In this document: in pieces, positions 15,114-22,380 of the stretch | Numbering within the stretch: the first letter of the stretch is position 1 | How the letters are laid out: each line of letters opens with the position of its first letter | Assembly (NCBI RefSeq): GCF_001368795.1 | Contig: NZ_LN831198.1 | Location: 3,486,783 to 3,526,550, forward strand | DNA length: 39,768 bases | Direction: 5' to 3' | Origin: Paenibacillus ihuae | GTDB taxonomy: Bacteria > Bacillota > Bacilli > Paenibacillales > Paenibacillaceae | Notes under the pieces: model-generated | What the model saw: only the letters and a program-made list of their open reading frames with translations | Told to the model about the DNA's origin: nothing | The model's database searches: none | Translations under genes and position numbers: made by a program

Positions 15114-17926
15114 CTAATTATTGAAGTTGAATTCGACTGCCGGAGAGGCAGAGGAAACTGTATAGAAACGGTTACTCCCGCTTTCCCAGGCTACATTGTT
15201 GTTCGCATCCTTTTTGATCGCCTTGAACTGAATAGCCGTGCCTGCAGGCAGGTTGACTACAAGGTTCCAATCCGGATACTTCGGGTTCGTGGCCGGTCCG
15301 ACCGCTTTTGCCGTGTCCCAGCTGCCAGGTTCACTCGTATTGCCGACGAGATGAAAAATTTTGACCTTGAACCGTCGTTGCATTCTTGATTGTGAAGGTT
15401 ACGGCAACAATAGCGCTGACAGTCTCTTGAGCTGTGATCACGCCGTCTTTAATCCAGGAGTTCTGGGTGACCAGATAGCCTGGCTGCTGCGCTGCAGGAA
15501 TCTGCTGGCCATTGCTGTTGAAGATCACATAGGCCTTGTCCCACCCGCTAATCGTGTAGGAATACCATCCGTTGCCTTCATTTGTCATCACTGTGCCCGG
15601 CCATGCTCCTCCCGTCTTGGTTGGTGTAACCGTCTCATCGTAGTAATAGATATTCGGTGTGCCCCAGGCTGTTGGCTTGTAGTAATGAACCGTGATGCTT
15701 TTGGTCAATGTTTTGGTGAAGGTGTACGTCTTAGTTGTCGTCTTATTCGCATTTACAGCAGTGACGACAAGGGTATATGACGTTCCAGCAGCGTCGCCCG
15801 CCCCAAAGGTAATCTTCTGCCCGGAGACAAGCGCGGTTGCAGCGCTGCCGTTCAGTGTATAGCTTGCCGAATCGGCGTCTTTATAGGTGACCGTAACTTC
15901 CAGGCTTTCTCCGTTAAAGGCCCCTTCCGCCTGATCAATTGTAATCGTCGGGGCCGTTACATCCGGATTTTGGGCAGAAATGACTCCATCCTTGATCCAT
16001 TTCTCGCCTGTTACCGTGTAGCCCGCCTGCTGTGCAGCCGGAATCTGGCTACTGCCGGAGTTAAAGATTACCTTGGCTTGCTGCCAAGCCGCAATCGAAT
16101 ATGAATACCAGCCGTTCCCACTGTTAGTCATCACAATCCCAGGCCAGGCTGCACCCACTTTTGTCGGAGTCACAGTATCATCATAGTAATAGATATTCGG
16201 CGTGCCCCAGCTGGCAGGCTTGTAATAGTGCACAGTTATTGCCGCATTAGGATTTTCTTTTACGAACGTATACGTCTTAACCGTCTGGCCTGCCGTATTG
16301 GTTGCCGTTATTTTCAGCACAAAGGACGTGCCGAATGCTGCACCCGCGCCTAAGGTCACGGTATCGCCTGAACTTAAGGCAACCGAAGTCCCATTGTTCA
16401 CCGTATAAGCTGCGCTGTCTACGCCGTTCAAAGTCACTTTGACTGCCAGGGAATCAGTATAAAAAGAGCCTTCTACAGCATCAATTGCAACGGTTGGAAC
16501 AGGGTTGAGGCTTCATAGAGAACTGCAATCTTGCCTCCGCCCAAGTTGCCGGTATTTTGCCGCCCGTTACGGTGAACGTGCCGCCTGCGCTCGCTTTATT
16601 TACATAAGTGCCATTGGCCAGATTGGTGGTAGAATTGATGTAGGCATCGCCGCCGAGATTGATGATCGTCATCCCTTGAGTACCTCGTTCAACAAGCATA
16701 ATTTGATTGCCTTGTGTTCTTAAATATTCACCTTGCCCGGCCATCGCATTGTGAAACTTATTGACTGCAGCAATATCCGCATCCTGCCAGAGCGTGCTGC
16801 CGGCTTGGCCGAGTGTGCCGCTTCCCGCAGGTCTGTCAAAAAACAGAGAGGTGGTCTGCGCCCGGGATGCGATGATCGACCAGCCCATTTTTATCTGCCA
16901 GTCATTCATGGCTGTCGTTTCTTTGCTGTCGTTGGCAAAGGTGTCATGGGATTCGACCCAGGTTACCAGCTTGGAAGGGCTGACATTACTGGCATCGTAC
17001 GAGGTGGCGGAATTCACATTAATTGTGCTGCCAAAACCTACCGCACTTCTTACGTTATGCCCATATGTCGGGGCTGCGAGATTGAGGTAATTGGCGTAAT
17101 CCGCGAAACGGTCGGCACCACCCTGCAGCACTTCCCCGTAAATGTAAAGATTGCTTCTGTTATTCAGGGAACCCAGGACACGGGTCCAGAAGTTCGATCC
17201 TGCACCATTCACATCATCCGGAAGTTCAATATGCTTGGCGGCATCGAACCGAAAACCGTCGGCTCCGAGTGAGATGGCATCGTTCAGGAAATTGATGATG
17301 ATGTTCTGTAGCTCCTGATTGGAGGTATTCAGGTCAGGCAAACCAATGCCCCATTGCGTAACCTGCCAGCGGTCGTTCCAGTTATCTACACCTCTGGCCT
17401 CATGCCAGAAAGAGGAGTTATTGCGCAGCACCGGATCGACGCTCCCAGCAGGCTTGTACGTGTCACTGCCGCCGCCCGCGTTGCCTGTATGATTAGCGAC
17501 TACATCCACTATGATGCTGATGCCGTATTTATCCGCTTCGTCGCAAAGTGCTTTGAATTGTGCTCTCGTTCCAAGCTGTGTATTCCCTATTGTGAAGTAG
17601 GTCGGCTGGTACAGAATCCACCATTTGCTTCCTTCTGTTAACGCTTCTTTATTGGGCTGGATAGGAGAAGTCTGAATCGATTTGAAGCCGGCTGCCGCGA
17701 TCGCGGGCAGATTCTTGGTAATATTGTCAAATGACCAATTCCATGCATGAAAAATGACCCCGTCTGCCGTCTTTGCAGGCAGTCCGTATTCGGCTGCTGC
17801 AGTTGCTTGGACACCAGTGTCTGCAGCCACTGCATTTTGCTGGGGTAGCGCTGTAATCCCCAGCGTCTGCAGCAGTAAAGCGGTAAATAAGATAATACTC
17901 CACAATGATCTTGCCCTTCTCTTCAT
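15114..17926 (-). pseudogene. Secreted multidomain alpha-amylase (GH13, CBM26 x2, CBM20) with three frameshifts
   Basis: Signal peptide: residues 1-35 (MKRRARSLWSIILFTALLLQ onwards, cleavage after AVAA). The GH13 catalytic domain resembles B. subtilis AmyE: DVVANHTG near 142-149, nucleophile Asp228 in GFRFDAAKH, acid Glu265 in YIYGEV, and Asp328 in WVESHD. After the catalytic part come two copies of an Ig-like segment plus a CBM26 starch-binding module (each CBM26 starting ITVHYYKP), then a CBM20 module (LVGNTSEPGSWD). The protein would be about 937 residues but is split over three frames. Apparent single-base losses lie near 16530-16535 and at GGG 16502-16504, and one extra base lies in an A5 run (plus strand) at 15354-15358. 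Repairing them restores IAVLYEAST-P-VPTVAI and VQGQNFHLVGN. Either a pseudogene or local sequence error. If the catalytic domain alone is made, it would keep its active site. AGGAG lies eight bases before the ATG; a cre-like site lies upstream. Confidence 0.88.
15420..16510 (-). repeat. Tandem Ig-like + CBM26 units within the amylase gene
   Basis: Two similar units of 543 bp (181 codons) lie in tandem. The same motif (plus-strand TATTCGG...GTGCCCCAG) occurs at 15651 and at 16194. Each encodes an Ig-like segment (TVTLGAGA or KITFGAGDA) and a CBM26 with HYYKP, WGTPNIYYYD, WPG, NGWYSY and QIPAAQQ-GY. They arose by internal duplication and give two starch-binding sites. They lie in the same frame as each other. 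Confidence 0.85.
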
Positions 17927-18019
17927 TTCACACTCTCCTCGATAAATAATTATTTACAGCCCGTTGAATGGGTTATAAAACAAATTCAAGACATCTGGCT
18001 GTATTTTCACAGCTAGATA

Positions 18020-18033
18020 TGTATCCGCTTACA
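18020..18033 (-). promoter_or_regulatory. cre/amyO-like CcpA site before the amylase
   Basis: The minus strand reads TGTAAGCGGATACA, 13 of 14 matches to the cre consensus TGWNANCGNTNWCA. It closely resembles the known amyO operator of B. subtilis amyE (TGTAAGCGTTAACA). It lies about 95 bases upstream of the amylase ATG, a sensible place for catabolite repression. Confidence 0.75.
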
Positions 18034-18215
18034 ATATATTTTTTTAAAATCCCCTCGTTTCTGCTGCTTCTAAGATTAAACAACTATGCGATCTCCGGAT
18101 TGAAACAATTAAGTGTGGTTTTTTGGAGGGTATAAAGCTGCGGTGCACACAAGAGAGTTAGGAGAGCAGCATTACATATGCTGGATTTAAGGTGTATTTC
18201 CCCCAGCGGATCCAT

Positions 18216-18229
18216 TGCAAACGTTTGCA
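18216..18229. promoter_or_regulatory. LacI-family operator, copy 1
   Basis: TGCAAACGTTTGCA is a perfect 14-base palindrome with the central CG typical of LacI/GalR-family sites. It resembles operators of maltose regulators (MalR type) in Firmicutes. It lies about 290 bases upstream of the amylase. Confidence 0.75.
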
Positions 18230-18266
18230 CAAAAGACAATAGAATGGAATCACCAATTATGGTCAT

Positions 18267-18280
18267 TGCAAACGTTAGCA
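18267..18280. promoter_or_regulatory. LacI-family operator, copy 2
   Basis: TGCAAACGTTAGCA differs from copy 1 at one base and lies exactly 51 bp from it. Both copies are preceded by CAT. The spacing, close to five helical turns, would suit looping or cooperative binding. Confidence 0.7.
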
Positions 18281-18429
18281 AAGATGGCATGAACGATCCT
18301 GGCTCTATTATTAGCACTTAACCTGAACAATGTAAATAGTTGTAAAGTAGTATGCGTCCAGACGATCAGCCGGTGCAATTACGCAAATCTCCTCGCTAGG
18401 TGTTGCGGCACTAAGGCAAAAGAACTGAA

Positions 18430-18449
18430 TGAAACCTTAATAGGTTTCA
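18430..18449. promoter_or_regulatory. 20-base dyad upstream of the sRNA promoter
   Basis: TGAAACCT-TAAT-AGGTTTCA is an eight-base-pair perfect inverted repeat with no T tract on either side, so it is unlikely to be a terminator. Its centre is about 84 bases upstream of the predicted sRNA start, compatible with an activator or repressor site. The regulator is unknown. Confidence 0.4.
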
Positions 18450-18487
18450 CAAGCTACAGAGTTGGAAAAATAAGTTTTGAGAAACTG

Positions 18488-18516
18488 TTGACAAAATGTA
18501 AACGTATACATATAAT
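18488..18516 (+). promoter_or_regulatory. Perfect-consensus sigma-A promoter of the candidate sRNA
   Basis: TTGACA (18488-18493), a 17-base spacer and TATAAT (18511-18516) match consensus at every position. No plus-strand protein gene follows; a terminator lies about 90 bases downstream. Confidence 0.85.
18497..18510 (+). promoter_or_regulatory. cre-like site inside the sRNA promoter spacer
   Basis: TGTAAACGTATACA matches the cre consensus TGWNANCGNTNWCA at 13 of 14 positions on either strand. It fills the spacer right up to the -10 box, so CcpA bound here would block RNA polymerase. Confidence 0.6.
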
Positions 18517-18522
18517 AAAAGT

Positions 18523-18616
18523 ACAGTATGGTTTCTCTCCACTCCTATCCAAACACTGTACGATTCCAAGCGATTGTGAATTGTAGCCGCTTACTTTGTA
18601 AGCGGTTCTTTTTTTT
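18523..18616 (+). ncRNA. Candidate catabolite-controlled small RNA with C/U-rich loop
   Basis: A transcript of about 94 nt is defined by a perfect promoter and an intrinsic terminator, with no open frame preceded by a ribosome binding site. The 5' part forms a hairpin: arms GTACAGT (18521-18527) and ACTGTAC (18555-18561), a possible inner TGG/CCA pairing, and a loop rich in C and U containing CTCTCCACTCCT. Such a loop resembles the seed regions of Gram-positive sRNAs that pair with Shine-Dalgarno sequences. An ATG at 18528 would lie about five bases from the start and read through the terminator, so coding is unlikely. With its promoter overlapped by a cre-like site it recalls glucose-controlled sRNAs such as staphylococcal RsaI in design; homology is not claimed. 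Targets are unknown. Confidence 0.65.
18585..18616 (+). terminator. Intrinsic terminator of the candidate sRNA
   Basis: Stem AGCCGCTTAC/GTAAGCGGTT with a TTT loop is followed by C and eight T on the plus strand. On the minus strand no T tract follows, so it acts only for plus-strand transcription. Confidence 0.93.
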
Positions 18617-18640
18617 GGGTTTGATTAATTACCCGGCAGG

Positions 18641-19143
18641 TTATTGATATGGCTGTGCAATGATTACCCGCTGAACATCCAGTTCTTCTTTGATATCCGC
18701 AAAAACCTTCTCCAGAGATTCAAAGAACAGCAGCGTATTTTGGCCAATATAACTCAACACCAGCTCGGTACTCTTGGCAAATTCCTTGATATGCGGACTT
18801 TTAACATTTCTTAAGATTAAATCACATATCGTTATTAGGTTTAAGTAAGCTGAAAGGATACTGTTTTGCATATACAATTCATTCTGTTTTAATCTTACCC
18901 AGGCATAAGTTCCTGAGCTTACATACTCTATCGGCATTTCTACATGTTCAATTGAGGAATTATTATGAATAAAATATTTTAGTTGTTCTTCGATTTCATC
19001 GAACGATTGATTGATATTAGCCAGAACGCCCAATTGACCTGCCCCCGCTTCTTGGTTTGAAGGCCTTTCTGCAAGGCGCCCATTGTAATCCTGTGTTCTG
19101 CAACAAGTATATACTTTTTTCGGGAAGTCTGTTGTGTTCTCAT
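18641..19143 (-). CDS. Unknown protein, probably frameshifted near its N-terminus
   Basis: I do not recognise this protein. The main frame (about 120 residues before the stop at 18641) is helical and soluble (NQSFDEIEEQLKYFIHNN, then NLITICDLILRNVKSPHI and FFESLEKVFADIKEEL). Its frame stays open to 19195, but that 5' part lies inside the terminator of the upstream operon and reads like non-coding sequence. In another frame an ATG at 19143 has GGAG seven bases upstream and encodes MRTQQTSRKKYILVAEHRI. One more G in the G5 run (plus-strand C5, 19042-19046) would join it to the main frame as KKRGAGQLGVLANI. The intact protein would be about 167 residues. A TTG start in the main frame is an alternative. 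It stands alone between a terminator and the sRNA. Confidence 0.55.
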
Positions 19144-19162
19144 TTTGGTACTCCGCTATAAC

Positions 19163-19200
19163 AAAAACAGCGCGCACCGCAAAAGATCGGCACACGCTGT
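19163..19200 (-). terminator. Intrinsic terminator at the end of the aromatic supra-operon
   Basis: A 13-base-pair minus-strand stem (ACAGCGTGTGCCG with CGGTGCGCGCTGT, three G-T pairs) is followed by TTTTTG. It lies about 60 bases after the tyrA stop; a smaller GCCGG/CCGGC hairpin precedes it. Confidence 0.88.
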
Positions 19201-19261
19201 CCGCACAAATTTGTATATCTGGTCTATTACATGGTGTTGGAGGGCCGGTTGTGTCCGGCTC

Positions 19262-20357
19262 CTATACGTACACTGTGTAGTCGTTATGCTGCAGCAGAAT
19301 TTTTGCACGCTCCATATCGTTCTCCTGGCGGAAGGACAGCCGCATAATGCCTGGAACATCCTCACGGCTCTCAATGATCTGCACATTACTGAGGTTGATG
19401 CCCTGATCCCCCCAGCTCGGTTGCGATACGGCCGATGATCCCCGGATGATCGGGAACGTCAATATGAAGATCGAACAGCGGAGTAATCATCCCTTTGCGC
19501 CGTTCCGGCAATTGGCTGCGGAAACCGTTCGCTTCATGGAAGGCTTCCTCTATCCCGTCTCCGTCCGAATCCTCAAGCAATTGAATAAAAGATGATACCT
19601 CTTCATTCCAGTCCTTCAACAGACGCAGCATCACCGAGCGGTTATTCAGTAAAATATCGCGCCAGATGATCGGATCGCTGGATGCAATCCGGGTAATGTC
19701 ACGGAAACCGCCGGCAGCCAGGGTGCTGTACAGTGAATCCTCAGAATCATACGCGTGAATCTGATTCACAAGCGCAACTGCAATAATATGCGGCAAATGG
19801 CTGATCGCCCCGACAATTTCATCATGGCGCTCCGGATCAAGTCTGACAATCTGTGCTTTCGTATGTAGGAGCAATGTTTGAAGTGCCTGGTAAGCCTCCT
19901 CCGGTACTCCTGGCGGAGGGGTCAGCACATAATAGGCATTCTCGAACAGCAGAGATGAGGCGGCTTCTACCCCTGAGCGTTCCGAACCAGCCATTGGATG
20001 TCCGCCAATGAAATGGACACCGGGAATATCCAGCGAAACCGCACATGCTGCGATACTGGCTTTGGTGCTGCCGACATCTGTGATGATGCAGCCCGGCTTG
20101 AGCGGAAGCTTGCTTAACTGCTGCAGGTAATTCTCAAGCATACCCACTGGCACACACAGAAAGATGTAATCGGCATCCAGCGCTGCTTCCTCAACAGAAA
20201 GGGTAGCCTGATCGACTACGCCTCTGCTGACATATTTAATCGCGGATTCAGGGCGGTGGGCATGGCCGACGACGGTCAGGCCCGGCTTGCCTTTGAAGCA
20301 AAGGGCCAGTGAGCCTCCAATCAGACCGACACCGAAGATTGCTATTTTTGTCGTCAT
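19262..20357 (-). pseudogene. tyrA: Prephenate dehydrogenase with frameshift at the ACT domain
   Basis: TyrA oxidises prephenate to 4-hydroxyphenylpyruvate with NAD+, the branch to tyrosine. The N-terminal Rossmann motif is GVGLIGGSLALCFKG at residues 9-23; GGHPMAGSERSG and AISHLPHI are family motifs. The catalytic domain (about residues 1-290) is intact. Near residue 315, in the C-terminal ACT regulatory domain (HPGIIGRIATELG), the frame breaks at a run of six G (plus-strand C6, 19408-19413). With five G the reading continues LGDQGINLSNVQIIESREDV to a natural stop at 19262, about 364 residues in total. As read, translation ends after GSGHQPQ at 19386, losing most of the feedback-sensing domain. 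This may be real or a sequencing error. It follows hisC by 48 bases and ends the operon. Confidence 0.88.
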
Positions 20358-20405
20358 ATCTTTGTACTACCTGCCTTCTATGGTATCGTCTTGTACGTTT
20401 CCCTC

Positions 20406-21503
20406 TTACGCCCTTACTTCCTGCTCCTTGAGCGTCTGTTCCAGAGCAGCAATAAATGACTTATTCTGCTCGGCCGAGCCTACGGTAACGCGGATGCAAG
20501 TCGGGTATAACCGGTGTCCGGCTCTCACGATAATCCCGAGGCGCAGCAAGGCATCAAAGACTTCGGTAGCCGGCTTACGCACATCCACCATGATGAAATT
20601 ACCGTGCGCAGGGAAGGATTTGAGACCCAGACGCTTGAATTCTCCCTCGAGCTGTACAATGCCTTCACTGTTGAGGCGGCGGCACTCTTCCACATAAGCC
20701 TGATCGGCCAGAGCAGCCAGCGCACCCGCCTGGGCCAGACGGGAGGTATTGAACGGTTCCCGTACCTTGTTGATTAGGTTAATAATTTGCGGGCTGGCTA
20801 CCCCATAACCGATCCGAAGCGCAGCCAGACCATAAATTTTGGAGAAGGTCCGCAGCACAACCAGGTTCGGGTATTGACCCAGCAGCTTGATTCCATCCGA
20901 ATAGGACGGGTCAGTCACATATTCAAAATAAGCCTCATCCAGCACAACCAATACACTGGCAGGCACCGCATTCAGGAACTTCACCAGCGCCTCTTCCGGC
21001 ACAATCGTTCCGGTCGGGTTATTGGGATTGCAAATCCAGATGACCTTGGTCCGTTCGGTAACCCGGGCCAGCATACCGTCAAGATCATGCGTTCCGTCTA
21101 CAAGCGGCACCTCAATGGTAACGGCGCTTTCGATATCCGCATTGCTTTTATATACGGAAAAGGTCTGATCTGCCATAATCGTCTCATCCCCCGGGAGGAA
21201 AAAGGCCCGGGCAATCAGGGCGATAATCTCATCTGAGCCGCAGCCGAAAATGATATTGTCACTCTGCACACCAAGATGGTTGGCCAGCGCAGCCGTCAAA
21301 TCAGCAGCGGATCCATCAGGGTACAGAAACAGATTGTCCAGATCTGCGATGATTGCTGCCTTAGCACTTGGTGACGCTCCATAAGGATTCTCGTTAGAAG
21401 CCAGCTTAATAACCTCGTCTAAGCCAAGCTCTTTTTTTACCTCTTCTATTGGTTTTCCCGGCTTATAGACAGGGAGGTTAACAATATTCGGTTTCGGATT
21501 CAT
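20406..21503 (-). CDS. hisC: Histidinol-phosphate aminotransferase
   Basis: This PLP-dependent fold-type I aminotransferase has 365 residues. The cofactor lysine lies in TFSKIYGLAALRIGYG. Other family motifs are LASNENPYG near residues 35-43, ICNPNNPTGT and VLDEAYFEY. It converts imidazole acetol phosphate to histidinol phosphate. In B. subtilis the same gene, located between trpA and tyrA, also serves in tyrosine and phenylalanine synthesis as an aromatic transaminase, and the location here suggests the same double role. It has a GAGG site seven bases before its ATG and follows trpA by 55 bases. Confidence 0.96.
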   Translation of the reverse strand: MNPKPNIVNLPVYKPGKPIEEVKKELGLDEVIKLASNENPYGASPSAKAAIIADLDNLFLYPDGSAADLTAALANHLGVQSDNIIFGCGSDEIIALIARAFFLPGDETIMADQTFSVYKSNADIESAVTIEVPLVDGTHDLDGMLARVTERTKVIWICNPNNPTGTIVPEEALVKFLNAVPASVLVVLDEAYFEYVTDPSYSDGIKLLGQYPNLVVLRTFSKIYGLAALRIGYGVASPQIINLINKVREPFNTSRLAQAGALAALADQAYVEECRRLNSEGIVQLEGEFKRLGLKSFPAHGNFIMVDVRKPATEVFDALLRLGIIVRAGHRLYPTCIRVTVGSAEQNKSFIAALEQTLKEQEVRA

Positions 21504-21558
21504 CTGTGGTCCTCGCTCTCCAGTGATAATTACAGCTTATTTAAGGTCTGTCAGACCA

Positions 21559-22380
21559 TTATGGCTTTAATTGTGCCACAAATTCACGAATTTGCAACAG
21601 CCCTTCACTTCGTGTGGCTGGATTATCCAGCAGCGGAATAACATCCTCCACCTTACGGACTATAGCGCTGCCCACGACAACACCGTCGCAAATCTGAGCA
21701 AAGCGCGCGACCTGCTCACTGGTGGAAATCCCGAAGCCTACCGCTACCGGAAGGTCTGTCGCCCGGCGTACAGAAGCAATGAAATCATCGACACCGGTAT
21801 GAAAAGAAGATCTTTCTCCCGTTACACCCAGTGAAGAAACGCAATAAACAAAGCCGCTGGCTCCTGAAACAATCCGCTCAATCCGCTCGCTGGAGGTCGG
21901 TGCAACCAGCGGAATGAGGTTCACTCCAGCTTCACGGCTGCGCTTACGCATCTCCTCCGACTCTTCCACCGGCAGATCGGGGATAATCAGTCCGCTGATC
22001 TCATGAGTATCCAGCTCGGCAAAAAACGTATCCAATCCCATTTGCATTACCGGATTATAATAAGTGAACAGAATAAACGGCAGCTTACTGCCCGCCTGGC
22101 GGGCTTTGAGTGCAGTCTCCATACAGGTGCGCAGATGAATATTGCCGCGCAGCGCTCTGGACGAAGCCCGCTGGATAACAGGTCCGTCGGCCAGCGGATC
22201 GGAATAAGGAACCCCGAGCTCCAGAATATCTGCACCAGCCGCTTCCAATTCGGCAATAATATCGAGCGTAGTGTCCAGATCGGGATCCCCTACCGTAAGA
22301 AAAGGAATCAAAGCTGCTTTTCCTTCGGCTTTAAGCTTCCGGAAGGTCACATCCATCCGGTTCGTCGTTTCTGTTGTCAT
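21559..22380 (-). CDS. trpA: Tryptophan synthase alpha subunit
   Basis: TrpA cleaves indole-3-glycerol phosphate to indole and glyceraldehyde 3-phosphate. The catalytic pair is visible in ILELGVPYSDPLADGP (Glu and Asp), and the phosphate-binding loop in GFGIST and GVVVGSAIV. From the ATG at 22380 it has 273 residues. The start overlaps the trpB stop as TGATG, so the two subunits are translationally coupled; a GTG one codon earlier is an alternative. It is the last trp gene before hisC. Confidence 0.97.
   Translation of the reverse strand: MTTETTNRMDVTFRKLKAEGKAALIPFLTVGDPDLDTTLDIIAELEAAGADILELGVPYSDPLADGPVIQRASSRALRGNIHLRTCMETALKARQAGSKLPFILFTYYNPVMQMGLDTFFAELDTHEISGLIIPDLPVEESEEMRKRSREAGVNLIPLVAPTSSERIERIVSGASGFVYCVSSLGVTGERSSFHTGVDDFIASVRRATDLPVAVGFGISTSEQVARFAQICDGVVVGSAIVRKVEDVIPLLDNPATRSEGLLQIREFVAQLKP

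Larger units (their letters stand above)
17927..18640. other. 714-bp gene-free regulatory region upstream of the amylase
   Basis: This region holds an amyO/cre-like site, two LacI-family operators, a 20-base dyad, and a complete small transcription unit on the plus strand (promoter, hairpin, terminator), listed separately. No convincing sigma-A promoter for the amylase is visible. A 77-codon minus-strand open frame (18084-18317) contains the operators and has no ribosome binding site, so I do not call it a gene. Confidence 0.7.

Noticed and set aside
18084-18317. 77-codon minus-strand open frame upstream of the amylase
   Set aside because: It lacks a ribosome binding site, contains both LacI-type operators, and its product looks random. 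I regard it as non-coding.
18528-18647. Short ATG frame inside the candidate sRNA
   Set aside because: The ATG would be about five bases from the transcript start with no Shine-Dalgarno, and the frame reads through the terminator stem and T tract.
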